From assembly GCA_947623955.1 (NCBI GenBank), contig CANQIP010000004.1:62001-126000 (forward strand): a stretch of 64,000 bases of DNA, in the 5' to 3' direction. The DNA is from an uncultured Clostridia bacterium. GTDB taxonomy: Bacteria > Bacillota > Clostridia > UBA1381. Each line of letters opens with the position of its first letter. The first letter of the stretch is position 1. The notes below the pieces were generated by a model. The model did not search any database. It was not told where the DNA came from and saw only the letters and a list, made by a program, of their open reading frames with translations. Shown piece by piece: positions 1 through 7,728 of this stretch. A program made the translations under genes and the position numbers.

Positions 1-305
1 ATCACGGCAGCCGACGGCAGCGCGGCTATATAGTTGTAGTCCTCCGTCGCGACGGATTTATACACATTAGTCCAAAAGCCGCCCTTGTCCACCGCGCCCG
101 ACACTATACGGCGCGATATGCTCCAGTAGGTCGCGTCGTCCCAGAAGAAAATCGCCTTGCCTCCGTTCACATAAAGAACGGCAAGCAAATTAAGCACAGC
201 CGCGATGATTACAAAAAACAGCGCGGTTTTGTGCCAAGCCTTTATCTCAAACTTTTTTCTTTCCTCCAAATCGTAACGATCGCTCAGTACTGCTCTGAAT
301 TTCAA
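1..305 (-). CDS. Membrane glycosyltransferase-like protein, GT-C type (5' end only)
   Basis: Only the first ~101 codons are inside the window; the gene continues past base 1. It starts at a TTG (303-305) with GGAGG at 315-319, 15 bases after the stop of the SNF2-like gene, so the two are probably cotranscribed. The visible part has a charged N-terminus, one membrane segment at about residues 27-46, and then an outside stretch with FFWDDATYW (residues 53-61). An acidic pair just after the first helix is typical of GT-C glycosyltransferases of the ArnT/PMT type, which use polyprenyl-phosphate sugars. That family assignment is inferred from a short fragment. Confidence 0.5.
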   Translation of the reverse strand, partial: MKFRAVLSDRYDLEERKKFEIKAWHKTALFFVIIAAVLNLLAVLYVNGGKAIFFWDDATYWSISRRIVSGAVDKGGFWTNVYKSVATEDYNYIAALPSAAV

Positions 306-320
306 GCCGCCAAACCTCCG

Positions 321-3300
321 TTATTCAAACAGTGAAAGTATCTCCCTATCGGTGAGCGAGGCGAATGTCTCGGTGTTTACACGCACTATATCGTCCGCGA
401 GACTTCGCTTGCTTTCCTGCAGCCGAATTATTTTTTCTTCTATCGTACCCTTCGCCGCGAGGCGCATTATCTGTACCGCCTTTGTCTGACCTATGCGGTA
501 CGCGCGGTCGGACGCCTGATCCATCACGGCGGGGTTCCACCAAGGGTCGTAATGTATAACCGTGTCCGCACCCGTGAGGTTAAGCCCCACGCCGCCCGCT
601 TTGAGCGAGATAAGGAACACGTCGCGCTCGCCGCCGTTAAAACGCCGCGCAAGCTCGCTCCTCTCCTTCGACGGCGTATGACCGTCGAGGTAAAAGTATT
701 CGCACCCCTCCTCGTCAAGCTTTTCGCTTATGATTGAAAGCATCGACGTAAACTGCGAGAACACAAGCACGCGGTGTCCCGCGCCGCGGGCGTTCGATAT
801 AAGTTCCAAAAGCAAATCGAGTTTCGCGCTGTCTTTTTTGTAATTCTCGTCGAACAGCACGGGGTGGCAGCATATTTGCCTCAGTCTCATAATCAGCGAC
901 AAAATCTTCATTCTGCCCTGTCCGCCTTCTTCGAGAAGTTCCCTCGTCTGCTCCCTCGCGACGGCAAGGTAGGCGGAGTACACGTCCTTTTGCTCCGGCG
1001 TAAGTTCCGCGTAAATAGTGTTTTCTATCTTATCGGGCAGCTCCGTCAAAACGTCGCGTTTCATTCGCCGCAGCATAAACGGCTTTATTCTCGCCCGGAA
1101 CGTGTTCGCCGTCATCTTGTCGCCGTCTTTTACAAGCGGCATTTCATACTTTGCGCGGAACTCGTGCGCGCTGTAAAGGTAGCCCGGCATTATAAAGTCG
1201 AATATCGACCACAGTTCCATAAGCGAATTTTCAATCGGCGTGCCCGTAAGAGCGAATTTGTGCCGTGCGTTTATCTTTTTTACGCTGTGCGCGCTCATCG
1301 TGCGCGGATTTTTTATGTGCTGCGCCTCGTCAATAAAGCAGTAGGAAAATTCCTTCTCGGCGTAAAGGGCGATGTCGCGCCTCAAAAGCGGGTACGACGT
1401 TATGATAAACTCGTAGCTGTCGATTTTCTTCATGCGTTTTTCGCGCTCTTCCCTCACGCCGTCGACTATGAGTGGCTTTGCGTCGGGGATAAACTTGTTT
1501 ATCTCGTTCTGCCAGTTATACAGAAGCGCGCTCGGCGCGACTATAAGGCAGGGCTTGTCGGGCTTTATGCCGTGAATGTACGCGATTACCTGCAGCGTTT
1601 TGCCCAGACCCATATCGTCGGCGAGTATACCGCCGAAACCGAGATATGCAAGTTGCGTCAGCCACTTCATGCCTTCCCTCTGATACTCTCTTATAACGCC
1701 TTCGAGATTTTCAGGCACGGTCGGCTCTATCTTTTTCATATCCTCCATAAATTCCACAAAACTCTTGTTTTTCTTTACGCTGTCGAGCGAGTTTAAATAG
1801 AGCGCGTGGTATTTCGGTATCGTCTTTGTGCCGACGCGCAAGTCCTCATACGTGAAATCAAGCTGGTTTAGCAGGTTGAGCGTTCCAAGCTGCTTACTGT
1901 GTTCAAGGTCTATAAAGCTGCCGTTCGACATGCGGTAAAAGCTTTTTTTCAGCTTTACCGCGCTGAGTATACCGCTTATCTGCTCGTATGACAGGTTGCT
2001 TTCAAAGCCCGCCTCAAGAAGGTCTATATGCGACATGTAGCTTACCGACGCGCGTATGGGCACGTCGTCCGTAATCGTGAGGCTCTTAAACCTGTCCGAG
2101 AAAAACAGTCTCGCCATTTTTTCAAGGCGCGGTATTTCGTCGGAGAGGAATATGTATATATCCCTGTCGGAGTAAAGCGACAGCGTGCCGTTATCGTCCG
2201 CGAACGCCGTAAACGAGGACATTACAGCCTTCTCGCTCTCAAAATCGCGCACGACAATTTTGCCGTCCGCCGGAGCGTCCGACGGCAGCTTTACCGATAA
2301 ATTGCCGTACTTCGCGAGTACGACGGCCGTTATGCCGTTTTCAATCGTATCGAAATATATCTCGAAAAACGGCTTTTCGCTTATCACGAGGTCGTCTATG
2401 CCGCGCGCGATAACGCCGTGCCTGTCCTTTAGGTGCGGCAGCACGTGCGTGGCGAAAAGTATCGAGTTGTCGCCGCGAAAGCTTAGCTGCGTCCTGCCCT
2501 CGGACGCGAGCGCGTGGTATATCGGCATAAAGTAGCCGCGCCATTCCGCGTCGGTGCGGTAAATGGTGTTCTCGTACAAAAACCACTCACCGCCGCGTGT
2601 CAGCGCGAAACCGCGCTCGCTTACCGACATTGTAATCTCGCCGTCGCCGCCGTCTATATCTATTATAATATCGGGATTTTCGTCCGCTATACGCACCCTG
2701 CCGAGCGTCATACCGTCGAACACGACGCTGTAGTCGAGACGGTTCAAAAGCGGGAAAATACGCTGCGCCGCCATAGAGCCGAACGACGCGCGGTAAGCCG
2801 CCTTCATGTACATCTGCGCCGACGCGCTGCGGCTCTCGTACGTTTCCGCGAGTATTTTTATAAGCTCGTCCTGCGCGGGCGGGAACTCGTGCTCACGCGG
2901 ATTGTATTTGTTGTAGCGGTCAAACTTGAATTCCTCTTTTTTTATATACTTTTCGAGAAATTCCTCCACGCCGTGTACCTCTATGCCGTCCACGGCGAGC
3001 GACATACTGTAATCCGCGCCCGACTTTGTTTTGCTTATATAAAACACAAATTTCGCGTGCAGCTGCTTTTTCTCCTGCGAGGCAGCCACGTAATCGCCGC
3101 AAAGCTGCATCGCAAGCTTATCGTTTTCATCGACAAAATCGGCGCCTTCTTCAAGCTCCGCCTGACGCTGCTTTAAAGCCGCAATTATATGCTTACAGGC
3201 GGCGTTCATTGTTTCATAGTAAGGACACGTGCAAAAAAATTCAGTCACCTTGCCGTCGCCGAGCTTTACGTTTACGTTATACAGCTCGTCGCCGTCCACG

Positions 3301-3425
3301 ACCGCGGTTATTAAGTTTTCCTCGCGTTTTCTCAGGTGTACCCGCCACTCCTTGAAATACTCCAGACCTCTTTTGTACATCGTGGGTGAGCAGATTGTCC
3401 TAATCATATTTTCAGTAATCCGCAT
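321..3425 (-). CDS. SWIM zinc-finger SNF2-family DNA-dependent ATPase/helicase
   Basis: 1034 residues. The N-terminus has a SWIM zinc finger (CxC at residues 65/67, CxH at 77/79). The C-terminal ~450 residues are a complete SNF2/RapA motor: Walker A DDMGLGKT near 605, Walker B with DEAQ near 700, LTGTPIENS, and motif VI DRAYRIGQ near 975. Proteins of this class translocate on duplex DNA and remodel protein-DNA or RNA polymerase complexes; no specific partner can be read from the sequence. I chose the ATG at 3425 (MRITEN) because AAAGGCGG lies upstream of it; an upstream in-frame ATG at 3488 falls on the promoter. The GT-C-like gene follows 15 bases downstream. Confidence 0.9.
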   Translation of the reverse strand: MRITENMIRTICSPTMYKRGLEYFKEWRVHLRKREENLITAVVDGDELYNVNVKLGDGKVTEFFCTCPYYETMNAACKHIIAALKQRQAELEEGADFVDENDKLAMQLCGDYVAASQEKKQLHAKFVFYISKTKSGADYSMSLAVDGIEVHGVEEFLEKYIKKEEFKFDRYNKYNPREHEFPPAQDELIKILAETYESRSASAQMYMKAAYRASFGSMAAQRIFPLLNRLDYSVVFDGMTLGRVRIADENPDIIIDIDGGDGEITMSVSERGFALTRGGEWFLYENTIYRTDAEWRGYFMPIYHALASEGRTQLSFRGDNSILFATHVLPHLKDRHGVIARGIDDLVISEKPFFEIYFDTIENGITAVVLAKYGNLSVKLPSDAPADGKIVVRDFESEKAVMSSFTAFADDNGTLSLYSDRDIYIFLSDEIPRLEKMARLFFSDRFKSLTITDDVPIRASVSYMSHIDLLEAGFESNLSYEQISGILSAVKLKKSFYRMSNGSFIDLEHSKQLGTLNLLNQLDFTYEDLRVGTKTIPKYHALYLNSLDSVKKNKSFVEFMEDMKKIEPTVPENLEGVIREYQREGMKWLTQLAYLGFGGILADDMGLGKTLQVIAYIHGIKPDKPCLIVAPSALLYNWQNEINKFIPDAKPLIVDGVREEREKRMKKIDSYEFIITSYPLLRRDIALYAEKEFSYCFIDEAQHIKNPRTMSAHSVKKINARHKFALTGTPIENSLMELWSIFDFIMPGYLYSAHEFRAKYEMPLVKDGDKMTANTFRARIKPFMLRRMKRDVLTELPDKIENTIYAELTPEQKDVYSAYLAVAREQTRELLEEGGQGRMKILSLIMRLRQICCHPVLFDENYKKDSAKLDLLLELISNARGAGHRVLVFSQFTSMLSIISEKLDEEGCEYFYLDGHTPSKERSELARRFNGGERDVFLISLKAGGVGLNLTGADTVIHYDPWWNPAVMDQASDRAYRIGQTKAVQIMRLAAKGTIEEKIIRLQESKRSLADDIVRVNTETFASLTDREILSLFE

Positions 3426-3470
3426 ACTGCCGCCTTTCGTCTCTGATGTGTAATTGTTCGGTATCTTATA

Positions 3471-3499
3471 ATTATAACATATTTTCACAGTTTATTCAA
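3471..3499 (-). promoter_or_regulatory. Sigma-A promoter of the SNF2-like gene
   Basis: On the minus strand TTGAAT (3494-3499) and TATAAT (3471-3476) are 17 bases apart. This puts the transcript start ~40 bases before the ATG at 3425 and argues against the longer reading from 3488. Confidence 0.6.
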
Positions 3500-3580
3500 C
3501 AGTTTTTTACGATTTTGGGTGGATTTATTCGTAATAATGTGATATGATGCGGATAAAGTACAGCTGTAAGGAGAAAAATC

Positions 3581-4405
3581 ATGGGTAAATTCGACAATAT
3601 ACTTTTATGCGTCGATTTGGACGACACGCTTTTAACGTCCGACAAGCGCGTGTCGCGCGGGAATTACGACGCGATAGAATACTTTAAATCGGAGGGCGGG
3701 CTGTTCACGTTCGCGACGGGGCGCGTACCTCTCGGCGCAAAGCCGATAATAAGACAGATTATGCCGAACGCGCCCGCAGTATGCTTTAACGGCGCGGTGA
3801 TTTACGATTTTGAAAGCGGCGAAACGCTTTGGTCGCGTTCGCTCGACAAGGGCGCGCTTGACGCCGCGCGGTACATAGACGAGACTCTCCCCGACGTCGG
3901 TATAGAGGTCTGCACCGCCGACAAGGCATACTTCTGCAAGGTGAACGACGTTGTGCTTGAACATCAACGGCTCGAAGAATTTCCCGACAATTTTGTCGGT
4001 TATCGCGATATAAAGGAAGAATGGATTAAAATTCTGTTCATGACGGAGGAAGAAAATATGCCCGTGCTGCGTGAAACGGTCGATAACTCGCCGTTCGCGG
4101 ACAGCTACACGTTTGTGAAGTCAAGCCCGTGGTATTACGAGCTTTTGCCGAAGGGCGCGGAAAAGGGGTCGGGTCTTTTGAGACTGGCAAAAATCCTCGG
4201 CATACCGCGCGGGCGCGTCATAGCCGTCGGCGACAACGAAAACGACCTCGGCATGATCAAGGCGGCGGGTACGGGTATCGCGGTCGCAAACGCCGCCGAC
4301 TGCGTTAAGGCGGCGGCAGACCGCGTAATGCGCGAAAGCTGCGACGAGGACGCGATTGCCGCGGTGATACGAATGACAGAAAACGGCAATCCCGATATTA
4401 TGTAA
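3581..4405 (+). CDS. Cof-type HAD-superfamily phosphatase
   Basis: 274 residues, the usual length for Cof/YidA HAD-IIB sugar- or nucleotide-phosphate phosphatases. Motif I is VDLDDTLL with nucleophile Asp12 and acid/base Asp14; motif IV is GDNENDLGMI near residue 217; a C2 cap lies between them. The ATG follows AAGGAG. The gene stands alone, divergent from the SNF2 gene and convergent with the next one, and ends at an intrinsic terminator. The substrate cannot be predicted. Confidence 0.88.
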   Translation: MGKFDNILLCVDLDDTLLTSDKRVSRGNYDAIEYFKSEGGLFTFATGRVPLGAKPIIRQIMPNAPAVCFNGAVIYDFESGETLWSRSLDKGALDAARYIDETLPDVGIEVCTADKAYFCKVNDVVLEHQRLEEFPDNFVGYRDIKEEWIKILFMTEEENMPVLRETVDNSPFADSYTFVKSSPWYYELLPKGAEKGSGLLRLAKILGIPRGRVIAVGDNENDLGMIKAAGTGIAVANAADCVKAAADRVMRESCDEDAIAAVIRMTENGNPDIM

Positions 4406-4407
4406 AA

Positions 4408-4431
4408 AAGCAGCCCCAAGGGCTGCTTTTC
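4408..4431. terminator. Bidirectional intrinsic terminator
   Basis: AGCAGCCC and GGGCTGCT form an 8-bp stem with a CAAG-type loop, flanked by A-runs on the left and T-runs on the right. It can stop the HAD gene from the left and the membrane-protein gene from the right. Confidence 0.85.
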
Positions 4432-4432
4432 A

Positions 4433-5083
4433 TTATTCCGAAATCAATCTTTTGTACGCTCTGCCGGCTGACTTTATCACAATGCCGGGGTTGCGGTAAC
4501 GCATAGCCTGAAGTATTTTTATAATCTCTTTCGTGCCGAACTGCACTATCGGCATATAACAGCAGTCTCCGTCGTGCGTTTCGACGTAGAAAATATCCAT
4601 CGACGAAATTGTGCGCTTGCGGTAAAAATCCCTGCTGTTTTCAAGCGCGCGAATGTTCTTCGCGAACGCGGTGTCGCCGCTTGTGTTGCGCTTTATGTAA
4701 TTCTTCGTGCCGATAATTACGGTGCGTATCTCGTTTATCGGTATTTCGAGCGTCTTTGTTTTCGCCGGAATAAATTCGCTCAGGATTTTGATTTTGTAGC
4801 CGTAGTCGTACGGAAGAAAGTCGTTCGACCAGTTTTTCATGTAAAGGTTTACGGTGTCCGTTGAGATTGACGTTGCGAAAATTGTGTTTACGCGTATGAT
4901 TATATACGTCGCGAGCAAAATCATCGCTATGATCCACGCCGCCATGAACAGCAGCTTTTGCTGAACTATACTCACCACTGCCATCACAAGCGAAAATACC
5001 GTCAGCAGCGCGCATATTACGATAATGACGGCGTTTGTGCGCCTGTAGCGCGGATTTGTACACGCCTTTAATTCGGTTGCCAT
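4433..5083 (-). CDS. Small integral membrane protein of unknown function
   Basis: 216 residues. Two membrane helices near residues 17-40 and 44-64 are followed by a mixed alpha/beta domain probably in the cytoplasm. I do not recognise the family; a membrane hairpin followed by a soluble domain resembles PH-like or YcxB-like membrane proteins, but no diagnostic motif is present. The start is the ATG at 5083 after a GGGGG stretch, 19 bases past the stop of the NlpC/P60 gene, so the two are probably one transcript. A longer reading to 5134 would overlap that gene and lacks a ribosome binding site. Confidence 0.7.
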   Translation of the reverse strand: MATELKACTNPRYRRTNAVIIVICALLTVFSLVMAVVSIVQQKLLFMAAWIIAMILLATYIIIRVNTIFATSISTDTVNLYMKNWSNDFLPYDYGYKIKILSEFIPAKTKTLEIPINEIRTVIIGTKNYIKRNTSGDTAFAKNIRALENSRDFYRKRTISSMDIFYVETHDGDCCYMPIVQFGTKEIIKILQAMRYRNPGIVIKSAGRAYKRLISE

Positions 5084-5102
5084 GTTATGTACCCCCTGAA
5101 AT

Positions 5103-7562
5103 TTAATAAACGCGTCTTGCGCCCGCATATTCACTGCGGTAATAATCCGTGTCTATCGACTGGTATCTCACAACATCTCCCGTGCGCGGAGCGTGGATCA
5201 TCATGCCGTTTCCGGCATATATGCCCACGTGATGAATGTAACCGTTCTGTTCAAAGAATACAAGGTCGCCCGGCCGCAGTTCGTCGCGGTTCACGCTTAC
5301 GCCGTTTTTAAACTGCTCCTCGGCTACGCGGTCAACGCTTATGCCGAGCGACTGCATGACGTACTGCACAAGTCCCGAGCAGTCAAAGCCGTCGGGCGAT
5401 GTGCCGCCCCAGACATACGGAGTACCGAGGTACTTCGCCGCCTCGCTCACAATCGCGCCGCCCAGAGTTCCGTCGTACATGACGCTGTGCTGCGTTATCG
5501 TCGGGTCGCCGGTCGTGAACTCCGGCTTTGTGCGGTACGCGTCAAGCCGTTTGTAACCGCTTGTCGCCTTAACCTGCTTGCGTATGATCTTTTTCTTCGT
5601 TACGGTTTCTCCGTCCTCCTCCACGTCCACAAGTTCCTCGTCGTAGAAATAGAGAAGTCCCATTTCCTCGTCTTCGTAGATGTAGTAATATACCTCGTCC
5701 TTGTCAAGGATTATTTCACTTATAACCGGCTCGGGAATTTTCGCCGTAAACGTGACGCAGTCCTGCGCCTTTACAACGTCCGTGCCGCGGCGCAGAGCCG
5801 ATACGTACAAGAAGTATTTGCCGCCCTCAAGCCCCTCTATGTGAGCCTCGTTCTCACCGCGCACAACCGTGCTGCAGACAAGCTCGTCGCGCTCGTTGTA
5901 TATGTCAACTCCGAAATCGTGGTACATATCCGACTGCCACGTTATGTCGAGGCGGTCGTCGTCAAGTATTCCCTCGTTATACGGCGCGATTATGTTTACG
6001 CCGCTGTCGTACACGCTGCCGTAGCTTATTAGCGTTTCCTCCGCCGATAGCGACTCGCCGTCCTCCGTCACGGAGCTTACGGTAAGCAAATAGTCGCAGC
6101 CCTCGGTAAAAATCTCGTGCGGCAGAGTTATGCCCGTATCGTCCGTCACTATGTACTCGTTTACGGCGTAGCGGTCGTTTTCAACGTCGAACGCCTCTAT
6201 GTGGTACTTCTCGGCAGCCTGCATCGCAAGTTCTATCGTAATATCGTCGCCCGCACTGTACGCGTCCTCGGTTTTCGGAGACACAAGCACGGGAGTTGTC
6301 ACCTCGTCCACGCCGTTTATACCGTAATCCTCGTCTTCGATTTCGGCAGCCGTAACCTCCGGCGCGCTCACCTCGCGCGTCGTGTCGGATATTATACACG
6401 CCGTCACGCCGCCCTCGTTTTCGTTTAATGAGCTTACGCCCACCGGCGTTACGCAGTCGGTATCCTGCGTCAAAATCCCGCTGTCGTCAGCCACAAGCTG
6501 GCGGTACACCGAAAACACGTCGTAGCCCGTTTTCGTAACCGCGTCCACGTTCTCCGTACCTATCGCGGTGAGCCATGCCTCGCTGCTCAGCGCATTGTCC
6601 TCGGCGTATATCATTCTGCCGTTTTTCGCGCGGTTGGCGTTGATCATATCGAGCAGCAAAAGCGATTTTGAACGCTTTACCGCCGCGCTCTCGTCCTCGC
6701 CTCGGTAGGCGGGGTTGTAGAGAATGCTGTCAACCCTGCCGTCCGGCGTCGGGTAAAATCTGAACCGTCGGTCGTCCTCGTAATCGGCTGTGTACACCAT
6801 GTCGCAGCCCGACGTTATCTGTCCGAACGCGAAGTCCGCGCCGTTCGAAAATACGGCGCATATTCTGTCCGCCTGCACGCCGACCATAAAGAAATTCGCG
6901 TAATCTGAATTGTACACGTACCATTCAAAGCCGTACTCCGTCTTGTCTATACGGTTCGGCTCGCCGAAAACGTCCGTAACGGTGCTTACATTCGCGCCGA
7001 CCGTTATGTCCGCGCCGCCCACGGTAACGGTAACGTCCCGCAAAAATCCGTCGCGCAGTCTTTGGATAGCCGCGGCGCACTCGTCCCCGTCAAGTTCATC
7101 CGACGGGTCGGTATCGCCGCCGCAGGGTATTATTCCCTGCTTTATCATAAACGCGTATGCTATTCTGTTTTCGTCGTCTATGTACGCGTTGTTGTAACAT
7201 TCGTTAAGTATATTGTCAGCCTCGTCGGCGGACATCATGTAGCTGTCGTCCGAGAGGATTATCGTCTTGTAAAGCACGGACATGAAGTCCTGCCGTCTTA
7301 TGTGTGTGTCTTCCGAAACGTAATATGTATCGTCGAGGTTTATGTATCCGAGCAGCGCGGCTTTCAAAAGCTCCGTATCGTCCGTTTCCGCCGCTATCTC
7401 CGCGGGAATTTGAACCTCCTCACCCAAAAGCGTCTCATACAGTGAAACGGCGTCCGCAAGCGCGTCTCTTTCGGTTACGGGCGAGGCGTATGCCGATATG
7501 CCCGAAGAAACCGCCGCGGCAATAACCGCCGCCGTCAGCGCGGATTTTATCGAAAATTTCAA
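5103..7562 (-). CDS. Secreted NlpC/P60 cell-wall peptidase with CAP-associated N-terminal region
   Basis: 819 residues with an N-terminal signal peptide (residues 1 to ~28). Residues ~175-250 resemble the CAP-associated N domain of YlbC-type proteins (FGEPNR, EWYVYNSDY). A short CAP-like stretch (MINANRAKNG) follows, then two beta-rich Fn3-like segments (~410-600). The C-terminus is an NlpC/P60 endopeptidase: GFDCSGLVQY (Cys ~727), HHVGIYAG (His ~777) and a third polar His near 789. It should cleave peptide stems of peptidoglycan outside the membrane. TTG at 7560-7562 is preferred because AGAGG lies 8 bases before it; a GTG at 7571 overlaps that site. CAP and NlpC/P60 modules in one chain are uncommon. 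Confidence 0.85.
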   Translation of the reverse strand: MKFSIKSALTAAVIAAAVSSGISAYASPVTERDALADAVSLYETLLGEEVQIPAEIAAETDDTELLKAALLGYINLDDTYYVSEDTHIRRQDFMSVLYKTIILSDDSYMMSADEADNILNECYNNAYIDDENRIAYAFMIKQGIIPCGGDTDPSDELDGDECAAAIQRLRDGFLRDVTVTVGGADITVGANVSTVTDVFGEPNRIDKTEYGFEWYVYNSDYANFFMVGVQADRICAVFSNGADFAFGQITSGCDMVYTADYEDDRRFRFYPTPDGRVDSILYNPAYRGEDESAAVKRSKSLLLLDMINANRAKNGRMIYAEDNALSSEAWLTAIGTENVDAVTKTGYDVFSVYRQLVADDSGILTQDTDCVTPVGVSSLNENEGGVTACIISDTTREVSAPEVTAAEIEDEDYGINGVDEVTTPVLVSPKTEDAYSAGDDITIELAMQAAEKYHIEAFDVENDRYAVNEYIVTDDTGITLPHEIFTEGCDYLLTVSSVTEDGESLSAEETLISYGSVYDSGVNIIAPYNEGILDDDRLDITWQSDMYHDFGVDIYNERDELVCSTVVRGENEAHIEGLEGGKYFLYVSALRRGTDVVKAQDCVTFTAKIPEPVISEIILDKDEVYYYIYEDEEMGLLYFYDEELVDVEEDGETVTKKKIIRKQVKATSGYKRLDAYRTKPEFTTGDPTITQHSVMYDGTLGGAIVSEAAKYLGTPYVWGGTSPDGFDCSGLVQYVMQSLGISVDRVAEEQFKNGVSVNRDELRPGDLVFFEQNGYIHHVGIYAGNGMMIHAPRTGDVVRYQSIDTDYYRSEYAGARRVY

Positions 7563-7597
7563 GCATATCACCTCTTTTACAAACTAATACAGAGTAT

Positions 7598-7626
7598 ATT
7601 ATATCAAAAAATTATCGAAATGTCTA
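7598..7626 (-). promoter_or_regulatory. Sigma-A promoter of the NlpC/P60 gene
   Basis: On the minus strand TAGACA (7621-7626) and TATAAT (7598-7603) have a 17-base spacer, ~35 bases before the TTG start. Confidence 0.6.
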
Positions 7627-7692
7627 CACTTTTAAATGTTAATTTTTTGTGACATGGCTTATTTAAGCCGTTTTCGCACAAAATCGAACGTA

Positions 7693-7720
7693 AAAATACG
7701 GCGGTGAATTCTCACCGCCG
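7693..7720 (-). terminator. Intrinsic terminator after pheT
   Basis: A 9-bp inverted repeat CGGCGGTGA/TCACCGCCG (7699-7707 and 7712-7720) is followed on the minus strand by a T-rich run, just after the pheT stop. Confidence 0.85.
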
Positions 7721-7728
7721 CACAATAT

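Noticed and set aside
774-1796. 340-codon frame opposite the SNF2-like gene
   Set aside because: Antisense to the conserved motor domain; basic composition with no recognisable domain.
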